A stretch of 64,000 nt of DNA from contig CAVRGS010000010.1 of NCBI GenBank assembly GCA_963720765.1, positions 1 to 64,000 on the forward strand, in the 5' to 3' direction. The stretch is from DASUAS01 sp963720765. Its GTDB lineage: Bacteria; Actinomycetota; Acidimicrobiia; IMCC26256; DASPTH01. Position 1 is the stretch's first letter; every line of letters starts with the position of its first letter. The position numbers were made by a program, and so were the translations under genes. The notes under the pieces are model-generated. The model saw nothing but the letters and a program-made list of their open reading frames with translations. It had not been told where the DNA came from and did no database searches. Positions 18,220-27,563 of the stretch are shown in pieces.

Positions 18220-19836
18220 GTGGACGGCGACGGCAAGGCGTTCGACTACGTCATCGTGGGCGCAGGATCGGCGGGGTGCGTGCTCGCCAACCGCCTGTCG
18301 GCGGACCCGGCGAACCGCGTGCTGCTCCTCGAGGCCGGGGGCAGGGACAACAATTTGATGGTGCGCATCCCGCGTGGCTTCGGAAAGCTGCTCGGCAACG
18401 AGCGCTTCGCGTGGTTCTTCCCCACCGAGCCGATCGGGAGATCGAAGCACGTCGAGGTCTGGGTGCGAGGCAAGACGCTCGGCGGCTCCAGCGCGGTCAA
18501 CGGCATGGTCTACAACCGCGGCGTCCAGGCCGACTGGGACGGCCTCGCCGCCGTGTCGGGCAACGCCGCGTGGGGGTGGGACGAGATCGTCCCCCACTAC
18601 AAGGCGATGGAGGACAACCAGTTCGGCGCGTCGCCGACCCGCGGAGTGGGCGGCCCGCTCGGCCTCTCGAGCGGGACCATTCGCAGCGAGCTCACCGACG
18701 ACATGATCGCGGCGGGCGCCGGGATCGGACTGCAGCGCGTCGACGACCTCAACGAGGTCGACGGCGAACGCATCGGGTACGCGATGGCGAACATCAAGGG
18801 AGGGCAGCGGGTGAGCGCCGCCGCGGCGTTCTTGCACCCGGTCACCAAGCGTCCGAACCTCACGATCGCCACCGACTCGACGGTGACGTCGCTCGTCTTC
18901 GAGGGAGACAAGGTGGTCGGCGTACAGATCGGCGAGGGCGCCACCGTCGTCCAGCACCGCGCGAGCCGCGAGGTCATCCTCGCGCTCGGCAGCATCCAGA
19001 CCCCGAAGCTCCTCCAGCTGTCGGGCATCGGTCCGTCCGAGGTGTTGCGCGCGGCGGGCATCGACGTGCGCGTCGACCAACCCAACGTCGGCGGGCGCAT
19101 GCGCGAGCACCACTGCTTCGCGCTCCAGTACCGCCTGCGCGAGAACCTCGGCTACAACCGCAAGCTCAGCAGCCCACTCGCGCAAGCGATGAGCGGCATC
19201 CAGTACCTCGCCACCAAACGCGGTGCCCTCGCTGCGCCGTCGTACGACATCGTCGGCTTCCTGAAGACGCAACGGGAGCTCGACCGGGTCGACGCGCAGA
19301 TCCTGATGGCCCCCTGGACAACCGTGCCGGTGGTGCCGGGTCAAGCAATCGGGCTCGAACGCAAGCCCGGGATGCAGTGCATCGGCTACGTGCTGCGGCC
19401 CGACAGCGAAGGCACCGTGCACATCACTGGCTCCGATCCGCACGCACCCCTCGTGATCGACAGCAACTTCTTCGCCACCGACCACGACCGCGAGATCGGC
19501 CTGCGCACCTTCCAGAAGATGCGTGAGCTGTTCAGCCACGACCCGATCGCCGCTCGGATCGAGCGCGAGACCGCGCCCGGACCGGACGTGCAGTCCGACG
19601 ACGACGTGATGGAGAGCAACCTCGCCGACGGGTACTGCGGGTACCACGCCATCGGTACGTGCGCGATGGGTCCGAACGAGAGCGACGTCGTGGATCCGGA
19701 GCTCCGCGTGCGCGGCGTCGAGCACCTGCGGGTCATGGACTGCTCGGTGCTGCCGGTGATGGTCGCCGGCAACCTCAACGGCCCGATGATGGCGATGGCC
19801 TCGCGCGCCGCGGAGCTGATCCTCGCCGATCGGTGA
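18220..19836 (+). CDS. GMC-family FAD oxidoreductase
   Basis: 538 residues, intact. The N-terminal FAD fold is DYVIVGAGSAGCVLANRLS; the GMC signature region is VRGKTLGGSSAVNGMVYNRG; the second signature is LALGSIQTPKLLQLSGIGPS; the C-terminal active site has His about 476 (GYHAIGTCAMG) and Asn about 518-520 (AGNLNGPMM). GMC enzymes oxidise primary or secondary alcohols (choline, glucose, sterols, polyethylene glycol). It is closest in style to choline/alcohol dehydrogenases; the sterol-oxidase identity is not shown. GTG 18220 follows GAAGGGGGG. It lies 51 bases after the Rieske gene, so probable co-transcription suggests that it oxidises the hydroxylated product. Confidence 0.88.
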   Translation: MDGDGKAFDYVIVGAGSAGCVLANRLSADPANRVLLLEAGGRDNNLMVRIPRGFGKLLGNERFAWFFPTEPIGRSKHVEVWVRGKTLGGSSAVNGMVYNRGVQADWDGLAAVSGNAAWGWDEIVPHYKAMEDNQFGASPTRGVGGPLGLSSGTIRSELTDDMIAAGAGIGLQRVDDLNEVDGERIGYAMANIKGGQRVSAAAAFLHPVTKRPNLTIATDSTVTSLVFEGDKVVGVQIGEGATVVQHRASREVILALGSIQTPKLLQLSGIGPSEVLRAAGIDVRVDQPNVGGRMREHHCFALQYRLRENLGYNRKLSSPLAQAMSGIQYLATKRGALAAPSYDIVGFLKTQRELDRVDAQILMAPWTTVPVVPGQAIGLERKPGMQCIGYVLRPDSEGTVHITGSDPHAPLVIDSNFFATDHDREIGLRTFQKMRELFSHDPIAARIERETAPGPDVQSDDDVMESNLADGYCGYHAIGTCAMGPNESDVVDPELRVRGVEHLRVMDCSVLPVMVAGNLNGPMMAMASRAAELILADR

Positions 19837-19852
19837 TCGTCCGCGAGCTGAG

Positions 19853-20824
19853 CTACACGTCGGCGAGCAACGGTGCGAGCTGCGTACACAGGGTCCGCAC
19901 GTGCTGCGCGCACAGATCCTCCGGCATCGCACCGATCGACACCCAGAAGAAGAGGGTCTCCACCGGCGCGCCGGCGGTGCGCGTGCGCACGATCTGCGCC
20001 ACGTCGTCCGGAGTTCCGTAGACGAACGACGCGAGTGGCGCGTCCGAATCGCGGGCGCGGACCCTTTCGGGATCGACCAGCTTCGGGATCGGGGCGTCGG
20101 TCCCCTCGACCATGTAGCGGCGGTAGGAGTCGAGTTGGTACGCGAGGTGTCGCGAGACCACCGGCCAGTCGCGGTCGGGATCGTCGGTGACGAAGGCCTG
20201 GAACGACCCGGCCATCCGGCCCGACGTCGGCTCGTGGCCACCCTCGCGCAGACCTTCCGAGTACGGCTCCCAGAGCGCGCCGTTGGCCGAGAGCAGGCCT
20301 TCCCCCAGCCGCCCGGCACGCCGAGCGCCTTTCGGGCCCTGGTACCCGAGCCAGATCGGCACGTGCGGTTGGACGGGAGCGGGTGTCACCCGGCCCTCGG
20401 CCCAGAGCGCCCGGAGCTCGCGGACGCGTCCGTCGGTGAGTCCGTAGCGCCGCGAGATGTCGGCGCCGAACAGTTCGAACTCCGGCACTCGGTACCCGGC
20501 GCCAAGGCCCAGGTCGACGCGCCCGTTGCTCACGAGATCGACCACGGCAACCTGCTCGGCGATCTCGGCCGCCGAGTGCAGAGGCGCGAGCAACACGGCA
20601 GTGCCGATTCGGACCCGCGTCGTTCGCGCCGCGACGGCTGCCGCGAACGTGAGCGGCTGCGGCAGGTAGCCGTCGTCGAACAGGTGGTGCTCGGAGAGCC
20701 AGACCGAGTGGGCGCCGAGCCGTTCGGCCTCCTCGCACAGTTCGAGGGTGGACCCGTAGAGCCGGGCCGGGTCCTGGCGCCACGGAGGCGCGTTCCGAAG
20801 ATCGAAGTAGACGCCCACGTTCAT
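19853..20824 (-). CDS. LLM-class (luciferase-like, F420-type) oxidoreductase
   Basis: 323 residues, intact. Barrel blocks: MNVGVYFDLRN, LCEEAERLGAHSVWLSEHHL, TRVRIGTAVLLAPLHSAAEI, NGRVDLGLGAGYRVPEFELF, YGTPDDVAQIVRTRTAGAPV. Likely uses F420 or FMN. The promoter holds the second copy of the shared 14-base motif in the same orientation and at almost the same distance (32 bases from the ATG) as in front of the TetR gene at 7355. This suggests control by that regulator. It is divergent from the amidohydrolase at 20892 and converges on the GMC gene. Confidence 0.87.
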   Translation of the reverse strand: MNVGVYFDLRNAPPWRQDPARLYGSTLELCEEAERLGAHSVWLSEHHLFDDGYLPQPLTFAAAVAARTTRVRIGTAVLLAPLHSAAEIAEQVAVVDLVSNGRVDLGLGAGYRVPEFELFGADISRRYGLTDGRVRELRALWAEGRVTPAPVQPHVPIWLGYQGPKGARRAGRLGEGLLSANGALWEPYSEGLREGGHEPTSGRMAGSFQAFVTDDPDRDWPVVSRHLAYQLDSYRRYMVEGTDAPIPKLVDPERVRARDSDAPLASFVYGTPDDVAQIVRTRTAGAPVETLFFWVSIGAMPEDLCAQHVRTLCTQLAPLLADV

Positions 20825-20856
20825 GGCGCCAAGTCTTGCACCCTGCGGCCGCCTGT

Positions 20857-20871
20857 GTTCTACTTAGTAGA
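20857..20871. promoter_or_regulatory. Candidate TetR operator, copy 2 of a shared motif
   Basis: CTACTTAGTAG (20861-20871) is a perfect 5+1+5 palindrome. Together with the adjacent TGTT it contains the exact reverse complement of the 14-base sequence at 7308-7321. It sits in the 67-base divergent gap between the LLM oxidoreductase (minus) and the amidohydrolase (plus), where a bound repressor would cover both promoters. Confidence 0.6.
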
Positions 20872-20891
20872 CTAACGGAGGAGCGGCAACC

Positions 20892-22014
20892 ATGGCTGAG
20901 AAGATCTGGGCACATTCGGGCGATTCGCACTTCCTGGAGCCCGACGATCTGTGGCAGCAGATCCTCCCCGCCAAGCAGGCCGAGCGCATGCCCCGTTCCG
21001 AGAAGGTGGGCGAGAACGAAGAGATCGTCCACGTCGACGGCAAGAGCTTCCACCGCAAGCTGCCCAAGGTCATGACGGCCAAGGGTGACGACGGCCTCAC
21101 CATCTATGAGCTCAGCGTGCGCCCGCCGGGCACCCGCGATCCCGTCGCCCGCCTGAAGGACCTCGACGAGGAGGGCGTGTGGGGCGAGGTGATGTACTCC
21201 TCGATCGGCTTGTGGTCGAGCATGATCGAGGATCCCCAGCTCGTCCGCGAAGCAGCCCACGCGCAGAACGAATGGCTGGTGTCCGAGGTGCAGAACGTCG
21301 CACCCGACCGCCTGGTGCCCGCCGCCCTGATGCCCATGCTCGAGGTCGGCGATGCGGTCCGGGAGCTCGAGCACGCGGCCACGATCGGGCTCAAGATCGT
21401 GAGCATCCCCACCGGCAACCCGCCGGGAACCGACGACTACAACCACGACTCGTGGGAGCCGCTCTGGGCCGCCGCGGACGACGCGGGCATGGTGATCGGC
21501 TTCCACATCGGCACCGACGGGACCGATCAGGCGACCGCCTACCGAGGTCCCGGGGGCGCGGTGCTGAACTACGTCGACACCACCTACGGCGGCCAGAAAG
21601 CCGCCATGAAGCTCGTCACGGGCGGCGCGCTCGACCGTCATCCCGAGCTCAAGGTCCTGATCTCCGAAGGCGGCGCCACCTGGGTGCCGTTCATCGGTGA
21701 CCGCATGAACGAGGGCTACCGCCAGCACGGGATGTTCGTGCGGCCGCAGCTGTCACGCCTGCCGAAGGAGATCCTCTTCCGCCAGGTCTACGCGTCGTTC
21801 CAGCACGACGAGTCGGCACCCGGCCGCGCTGTGGGCGATGGGCTATCACAACGTGTTGTGGGGCAGCGACTACCCGCACCTCGAAGGGACGTTCGGCCAC
21901 ACCCAGAAGACGCTGCACGAGCTCTTCGACGACGTCGCGCCGGAGGTTCGCCAGCGCATCACCCGCGGCGCGTTCGAAGAGCTGTTCCCGCACGTGAGCG
22001 CACCGCCAGTCTGA
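20892..22014 (+). CDS. Amidohydro_2 metal-dependent hydrolase, frameshifted near the C-terminus
   Basis: About 373 residues. Metal ligands: HSGDSHFLEP at the N-terminus, IGFHIGTDG mid-barrel, VLISEGGATWVPF, and after a frame change near 21825 the terminal WGSDYPHLEGTFGHTQ, ending at TGA 22012-22014. ATG 20892 has GGAGGAG seven bases upstream. Its relatives act on C-N or C-C bonds; the substrate is unknown. Divergent partner of the LLM oxidoreductase, sharing the palindromic operator candidate 20861-20871. It meets the next amidohydrolase (minus strand) tail to tail with a one-base gap. Confidence 0.83.
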
Positions 22015-22015
22015 T

Positions 22016-23308
22016 TCAGGCGACGGGCAGGTAGCGCTCGAGGTTGTCGCGCATGATGGCGAGCTTCTCGTCGTCCGTGAACGACTTCAGCTGCGCGCCG
22101 ACGTACTCGGACGGATAGGCGAGCCCCTCACCGTGTGGGAAGTCGGAGCCGAAGACGATCGGTTCGATCCCGACCTCGGCGACGACGCGCTCCACGTTCT
22201 CCTCGGGGAAGGGCGCGACCACGAAGTGCCGGCGGAAGATCTCGCTCGGGCGCTCGGTGAGCTCCCCCCACTTCGCCTTGCGGCCCATGAGGAACGCGTG
22301 GTCCATCTTGCGCAGTGTGTACGGCAGCCACACCGTGCCCTGTTCCGAGAGGCAGACGCGCACGTTCGGGAACCGCCCGAAGAGGTTGTGCAGGATCATG
22401 CCCGCGGTCAGCTCCATCGCGGGCCGGTCACCCCAGTACATGACCCACTGGAACGCGTCGAAGCCGCCGAAGGTGACCTCCGGATCCTCGCTCCATTCCG
22501 CGCCGTACTTCTGGTAGTCGGTGGCCCCGAGGTGCACGGCGACGCGCAGGCCCGCCTCGTCGATGCGCGCCCAGACGGGATCGAACACCGGATCGGCGAT
22601 CGAGCGGCCGCCAAAGGGGTTGTCACGCCCGCCGTGCGCGTGGCCCGACTTGAACTGCACCATCGGTGCACCCGTGTCCAGCAGGATCTCGAGCTCGGCG
22701 AGCGCGAGATCCACATCAGCGAGCGCGAGGTAGGGCGGCAGGAACATGCGGCCCCGGTACGCGTACCCGATCTCCTCGTGGATCCAGCGGTTGAACGCTC
22801 GTACGTTCGCGTAGAGCGCCTCGAGATCGTCAGCGAACTCGAACTCGATGTCGTGCGCGCTCGCGGGATACATCAGGGCCTTGTCGATGCCCTGGTCGTC
22901 CATCAGGGCGAGGCGCACGTCGCGGTTGCCGTAGGCCTCGCGCTGTTCGCGGAACTGCGCGATGAGGTCCTTGCGTTCGGCGTCGCTGAGCCCCTTGAGC
23001 GGGTTGAGGCGGTTGAGCAGCATGCCCGGCAGCGCGCTCCCCGACCCGTCGGGTTCGTCACCGTCGTCGTGCGCCGAGACGTCGCCGAGCATCCTGGTCA
23101 ATTCGTCGGGCGAATAGGTGATCTGGCTGGTGTCGAACTTCGACGGTCGACCCGCGAACAGCTGCAGCTCACGACCGTCGGCGTCGGTGACGTAGCGGAT
23201 CGCCAGGTCGCGCAGCTTGGGGTCGATGTAGCGCTCGTAGAGGTCGAGCGGCTCGTTGAAGTGGTTGTCGGCGTCGTTGATCGCGTACGGCAGCTCGACC
23301 TTGGGCAT
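22016..23308 (-). CDS. Amidohydro_2 metal-dependent hydrolase
   Basis: 430 residues, intact. Motifs: INDADNHFNEP (DxDxH metal site), LYANVRAFNRWIHEEIGYAY, RVAVHLGATDY, VCLSEQGTVWLPY, FGSDFPHGEGLAYPSEY. Longer than its paralogues because of an insert rich in charged residues (about 75-115). ATG 23308 follows GAGGAGGCG; in-frame codons upstream run into the neighbouring gene and are not supported. Its C-terminal half resembles the proteins at 2234, 32648 and 61996 (RPSEIFRRH shared). It lies downstream of the StrR-like regulator gene on the same strand, 47 bases away, so the two may form an operon. Confidence 0.86.
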   Translation of the reverse strand: MPKVELPYAINDADNHFNEPLDLYERYIDPKLRDLAIRYVTDADGRELQLFAGRPSKFDTSQITYSPDELTRMLGDVSAHDDGDEPDGSGSALPGMLLNRLNPLKGLSDAERKDLIAQFREQREAYGNRDVRLALMDDQGIDKALMYPASAHDIEFEFADDLEALYANVRAFNRWIHEEIGYAYRGRMFLPPYLALADVDLALAELEILLDTGAPMVQFKSGHAHGGRDNPFGGRSIADPVFDPVWARIDEAGLRVAVHLGATDYQKYGAEWSEDPEVTFGGFDAFQWVMYWGDRPAMELTAGMILHNLFGRFPNVRVCLSEQGTVWLPYTLRKMDHAFLMGRKAKWGELTERPSEIFRRHFVVAPFPEENVERVVAEVGIEPIVFGSDFPHGEGLAYPSEYVGAQLKSFTDDEKLAIMRDNLERYLPVA

Positions 23309-23355
23309 CAGCGCCTCCTCGGCGACGTGACTCTCGGATGCGCGTCCCGCGGGCC

Positions 23356-24328
23356 CTAGGCGCGGCGACGAACCTGACCTTCGAGCGAGTCGGCGAAGTG
23401 GCTCCAGAAGGTCGCCCGACGGCGGGCCTCGTCGGCCACCTCGTAGATCCGGCTCCGCGGCACGCTCCCGACGTGGGCCCAGTGGTCGGCGGAGTCGACC
23501 GTGGAGTTGTCGAACCACTCGATGAACTCACGACCACCTTCCCGGGTGCTGAACGCCTGGTCGCCCTCGAGCCGGTGGCCGGACTGAGCGCGTCGGGTGA
23601 GCAGCCCGAGCACGATCGCATCGGTGTCGACGGTCGCAACCTCGCGCGCGCGCCCGCGCTCGACCGGTCCGCGATCGGGCACCTGGAGCTTCGCCCGCAC
23701 GCTGCGCACGGTCTCGGGCGACGAGCCGACGGCCGTGGCGATCGAGCGAAGCGACGCATCGGGCCGACGGGTCAACTCGTCCGCGATGCGCGCCCGCAGT
23801 TCGGTGGGATCGACCGGCCGGACGCGCCCGTCTCGACCGACGCGACGCTCGCGGACCAGTTGCGGTGCACTGCGGGCGAGGTCGTCCCGCAGCCGGGCGA
23901 CGGTCTTGGGGGAGATGCCGCAGAGCGACGCGACGCTCCGGTCGGATCGCTCGGGATGCGAGCCCAGGATGCGGCTGGCTGCCGACCGGCGCTCCTCGAG
24001 CCCGAGGGGCAATCCATGCCCCACGTTGCAGCGGACGAACTCGACGAAGGCATCCTCGGCGGACCCGTCGAACCAGGTGACCTGGAGGGTCGACGAGCCC
24101 CAGGCGACGGGCGGCCGCGACGCGGTGCTGCCCGTCGACGACCGAACAGTCCTCACGACGCACCACGATCGGCGGCCAGGAGCCGTCGAGCTCGGCGAGG
24201 GTTTCGACGTGCCGGGGGTCGAGCCCCTCCTCCCGCAGTGACGGCCCGACCTCGAGCGCGTCGAGCCGAACTTCAGCATCGCCTGCGAGCACCAGTCGAC
24301 CGGGCCTCGTCACAAGAGTCGTCGCCAT
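23356..24328 (-). CDS. StrR-like ParB-domain regulator, frameshifted
   Basis: The N-terminal ParB-like region reads SLREEGLDPRHVETLAELDG, WPPIVVRREDCSVVDGQHRV; after a frame change near 24095-24115 it continues TLQVTWFDGSAEDAFVEFVR, CNVGHGLPLGLEERRSAASR, RSVASLCGISPKTVARLRDD. This order (effector-gating ParB fold, HGLPL block, helix-turn-helix SDRSVAxLCGISPKTVA) matches the StrR family of pathway-specific activators known from antibiotic clusters. A second helix-turn-helix (ASLRSIATAVGSSPETVRSV) follows. About 324 residues. ATG 24328 follows GCGGGGGGA. It is divergent from the TetR gene. Finding it beside catabolic genes is unusual. Confidence 0.72.
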
Positions 24329-24369
24329 CTGGTCCCCCCGCAGAGTGAGTGAATTCAAACCGCGGGTAG

Positions 24370-24400
24370 AGGATAAATAAGTTGAATGATTGTGTCAAGA
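24370..24400. promoter_or_regulatory. AT-rich divergent promoter between StrR-like and TetR genes
   Basis: About 30 bases of AT-rich sequence in otherwise GC-rich DNA, including GGATAAATAAG and the spaced arms TTGA-N9-TCAA (24382-24398). It lies between the two divergent regulator genes and must hold their promoters. TCAAGAACACGA shares part of the reported KstR2 half-site (CAAG-N2-C--G), but the full palindrome is absent. Confidence 0.4.
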
Positions 24401-24432
24401 ACACGAATGGCGCCGGCGAACACGGAGCGCTC

Positions 24433-25224
24433 GTGACCAACTGGGGCGACTTGTACGGTGAACCCGTCCCCGGCCGACGATGCGGAGCAGACGTGGCGCT
24501 GGCCCCCGAGGAGCACGAACCGAGCAGTCCGGTCGGCGAGGGCAATCGAGCCCGCCGGACCCTCCATCCCGAACGGTGGGCGGAGATCGTCGACGCTGCG
24601 GGCGAGGAGTTCGACGAGAAAGGCTATGCCGCCGCCCGGATCGAGGACATCGCCGCCCGGGTCGGGCTCCTCAAGGGGAGCCTCTACTACTACATCGACA
24701 GCAAGGAGGATCTGCTCTTCGCCATCGTCGACGGCGACCACAGTCGGGGCATCGCGGTGATCGAGGAGAGTGCCGCGCTCGACGGCGCGGAGCCGCCAGT
24801 CCGCCTCGGCGCCTTCATCACCCGCTGGACCGGCATCCTGTCGGCCAACCGCGGCTACTCGTCGGTGTCGGAGCGAGATCTGCGCCGGCTCAGCCCCGAC
24901 CGCCAGGCGATCGTGATGGCGAAGCGGGGCCGCATCCACCGGTACGTCCGGGAGATCATCGAGCGCGGCATCGCCGAGGGCGACTTCCATGCGGACATCG
25001 ATCCCGGCGTCGCGACCAACAGCCTCTTCGAGATGCTCAACGGCGTGAGCCACTGGTTCCACCCGTCGCGACCGCTGTCGTACGACGAGCTGGCCGAGCA
25101 CCTCCGGTGCTTCGTGCTGCGCGGGCTGGGTGCCGATCCGGCCGCGTACGGTCCCGGTGCCACCGTGACGGGAACGCGTCCGACTGCGGCGTCTGCGCAA
25201 GGCGCGTACCCTCCGGGCGCATGA
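24433..25224 (+). CDS. TetR/AcrR-family transcriptional regulator
   Basis: About 263 residues from GTG 24433; a TTG at 24382 and a GTG at 24493 are alternative starts, since nothing before PERWAEIVDAAGEEFDEKGY is conserved. The helix-turn-helix is AARIEDIAARVGLLKGSLYY followed by YIDSKEDLL. The C-terminal domain (RYVREIIERGIAEGDFHADI, NSLFEMLNGVSHWF) resembles the KstR2-type TetR C-domain, a group that senses CoA esters of steroid fragments; that similarity is by eye only. The stop overlaps the ATG of the molybdenum hydroxylase gene, so the regulator and enzyme are translated together. Confidence 0.82.
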   Translation: MTNWGDLYGEPVPGRRCGADVALAPEEHEPSSPVGEGNRARRTLHPERWAEIVDAAGEEFDEKGYAAARIEDIAARVGLLKGSLYYYIDSKEDLLFAIVDGDHSRGIAVIEESAALDGAEPPVRLGAFITRWTGILSANRGYSSVSERDLRRLSPDRQAIVMAKRGRIHRYVREIIERGIAEGDFHADIDPGVATNSLFEMLNGVSHWFHPSRPLSYDELAEHLRCFVLRGLGADPAAYGPGATVTGTRPTAASAQGAYPPGA

Positions 25225-27561
25225 CGCAGACCCCTGGCTCGCCCGTCGCCGCGCGCTACCTCGGTCAGTCGGTCACCCGCAAGGAGGACCAACGCCTCCT
25301 CACCGGCCACGGCCTCTACGTCGACGACGTGCGGGTGGCGGGAACCCTTCATGCCGCGTTCCTCCGCAGCGACCTGGCCCGCGCCGCCATCACCCGCGTC
25401 GACACGAGTGCGGCGAAGGAGATGCCGGGCGTCGTCGCCGTCTACACGTGGGAGGACTTCAACGGGATCACGGGTCCCGGTTACCACGCCATGCTGGGCG
25501 AGGAGCTGGTCGTGCCACCGCCGCTCGCGATCACCGACGTCCGCTACGCGGGCGACCCGGTCGCGATCGTGATCGCCGAGAGCCGCTACCTCGCCGAGGA
25601 TGCGTGCGAGGCGATCGAGGTCGACTACGAGGCGCAACAGCCGGTGGTCGACTACATGGTCGCCGCCGCCGACACCGAGAACGTCGTGCACGCGGGTTGG
25701 GGACTCGAGTCGAACGCGATGGCGGCCGTGCCGTTCATGGCGCTGTCCCCCGACCTCGACGACGCGTTCGCGAACGCGGCCCACGTCGTGGAGTGTGACG
25801 TCGTCCAGAACCGCTACGTGGCAATGCCCATGGAGACGCGCGGGATCGTCGTGTCCTACCACCAGGGCCGCGACGAGCTCGAGATCGTGTGCGCCTGCCA
25901 GTCGGTGCACGAGACCCGCAACTTCTTCGCGCGGTACCTGCAGGTGCCCGACGGCAACGTGCGGGTGACCGCGCGCGACGTCGGTGGCGGGTTCGGGCAG
26001 AAGATGTTCGTGTACCGCGAGGAATGCGCAGTCGCCTTGGCGTCGTACCTGCTCGGTCGCCCGGTCAAGTGGATCGAAGACCGGCGCGAGAACCTGCTGT
26101 CGGCCGGTCACTCGCGCAACGAGTACGCCCACGTGCGAATGGCGGTCGACGGCGACGGGATCATCCAGGCCATCACCGCCGAGGCCAAGGCCGACGTCGG
26201 CGCATACGCGGTGTGCCCAGCGGCGATCGACCCGATGCTGGTGCCGGGGCCGTACAAGATCCCGCGCTACGGCTTCGGCATGGAGATGAGTTGGACGAAC
26301 ACCATGGGCAAAGCGGCGTACCGCGGTCCGTGGATGTTCGAGACCACCGCGCGCGAGGTCGCGATGGACTACGTCGCCCACGAGATCGGTCTCGACGCTG
26401 CGGAGTTCCGCCGCCGCAACCTGCTCTCGGCGTCCGACCTCCCGTTCACCGCACCCACCGGCAACGTGTTCCAGGAGATCACCCCGTTGGAGACACTCGA
26501 GCAGGCGCTCGAGATCCTCGACTACGACGCGTTCCGCGAGGAACAGGCGACCGCGCTCGCGGCGGGGCGGTACCTCGGGGTCGGGATCTGCGCGTACGTG
26601 GAACCGACCTCGATGGGGAGCAACACCTTGGCCACCGAGGCGGCCACGGTGAAGGTCGACGCCTCCGGGCGCGTCGTGGCCTACCTCGGCACCACCTCAC
26701 ACGGTCAGAGCATCGAGACGACCATGGCCCAGATCGTCGCCGACCACCTCGGCGTCGCGTACGAAGACGTCACCATCGTGCAGGCCGATTCGCAGTCGAC
26801 GCCCTACGGCCCCGGCACCGGAGGGAGCCGCACGGCGGTGGTGGCAGGCGGAGCGGCGCGCGAGGCGACCGTCGCGGTGCGCGAGAAGGTCCTGACCGTG
26901 GCCGCGCACATGATGGAAGCCGCGCCCGAGGACCTCGAGATCGCCGAGAGCGTCGTGTCGGTGCGAGGGACGCCATCCAAGTCGGTGACGATGCAAGACG
27001 TCGCCAAGGCCGCGACGCTCAACGCCCACGAGCTCCCGGACGAGATCGGCAGCGGGTTGGAGGCGACGGTCCGGTTCCGCCCCAAGCGGTTCCCCACGTG
27101 GTCGAACGCAGCGCACATCTGCGTGGTCGAGATCGACGGCGAAACCTGGCTGCCCCGCGTGCTGCGGTACATCGTGTCGGAGGACTGCGGGAAGATGATC
27201 AACCCCATGGTCGTCGAAGGGCAGATCTTCGGCGGTGTCGTGCAAGGCATGGGCGGCGTGCTGCTCGAGGACTTCGTGTACGACGACGACGGCAACCCGC
27301 TCACCACCACGTTCATGGACTACCTGCCACCGACGACCACCGAGGTGCCACAGATCGAGATCGGCCACATCGAGACCGAGTCCACCACCAACCCCGGTGG
27401 GTACAAGGGCATGGGTGAGGGCGGTGCCATCGGCGCGCACGCGGCGGTCGCCAACGCGGTCGCCGACGCGCTGCGGCCGCTCGGCGTGAAGGCGACGAAG
27501 ACCCCGCTCGGTCCCGGAGCAGATCTTCGCACTCGTCCAAGCCGCCAAGCCGGCGTCCTGA
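25221..27561 (+). CDS. Molybdenum hydroxylase large subunit (xanthine dehydrogenase / CoxL family)
   Basis: About 780 residues. The a/b hammerhead N-terminal domain begins RYLGQSVTRKEDQRLLTGHG. Molybdopterin-binding blocks: RDVGGGFGQKMFVYREE (about residue 255), KAAYRGPWMFETTARE (about 365, in place of the AYRCSFR loop of true CO dehydrogenase), and KGMGEGGAIG (about 731) carrying the active-site Glu. A frame change near 27515 separates TPLGPG from the terminal EQIFALVQAAKPAS. Such subunits hydroxylate C-H bonds using water and normally work with FAD and [2Fe-2S] subunits; neither is encoded nearby. It follows a TetR gene (ATGA overlap) and converges on an SDR gene. Confidence 0.87.
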
Positions 27562-27563
27562 GC

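Noticed and set aside
25221..27561. Aerobic CO dehydrogenase (coxL)
   Set aside because: The active-site loop is AYRGPW, not AYRCSFR, and the coxM and coxS genes are absent.
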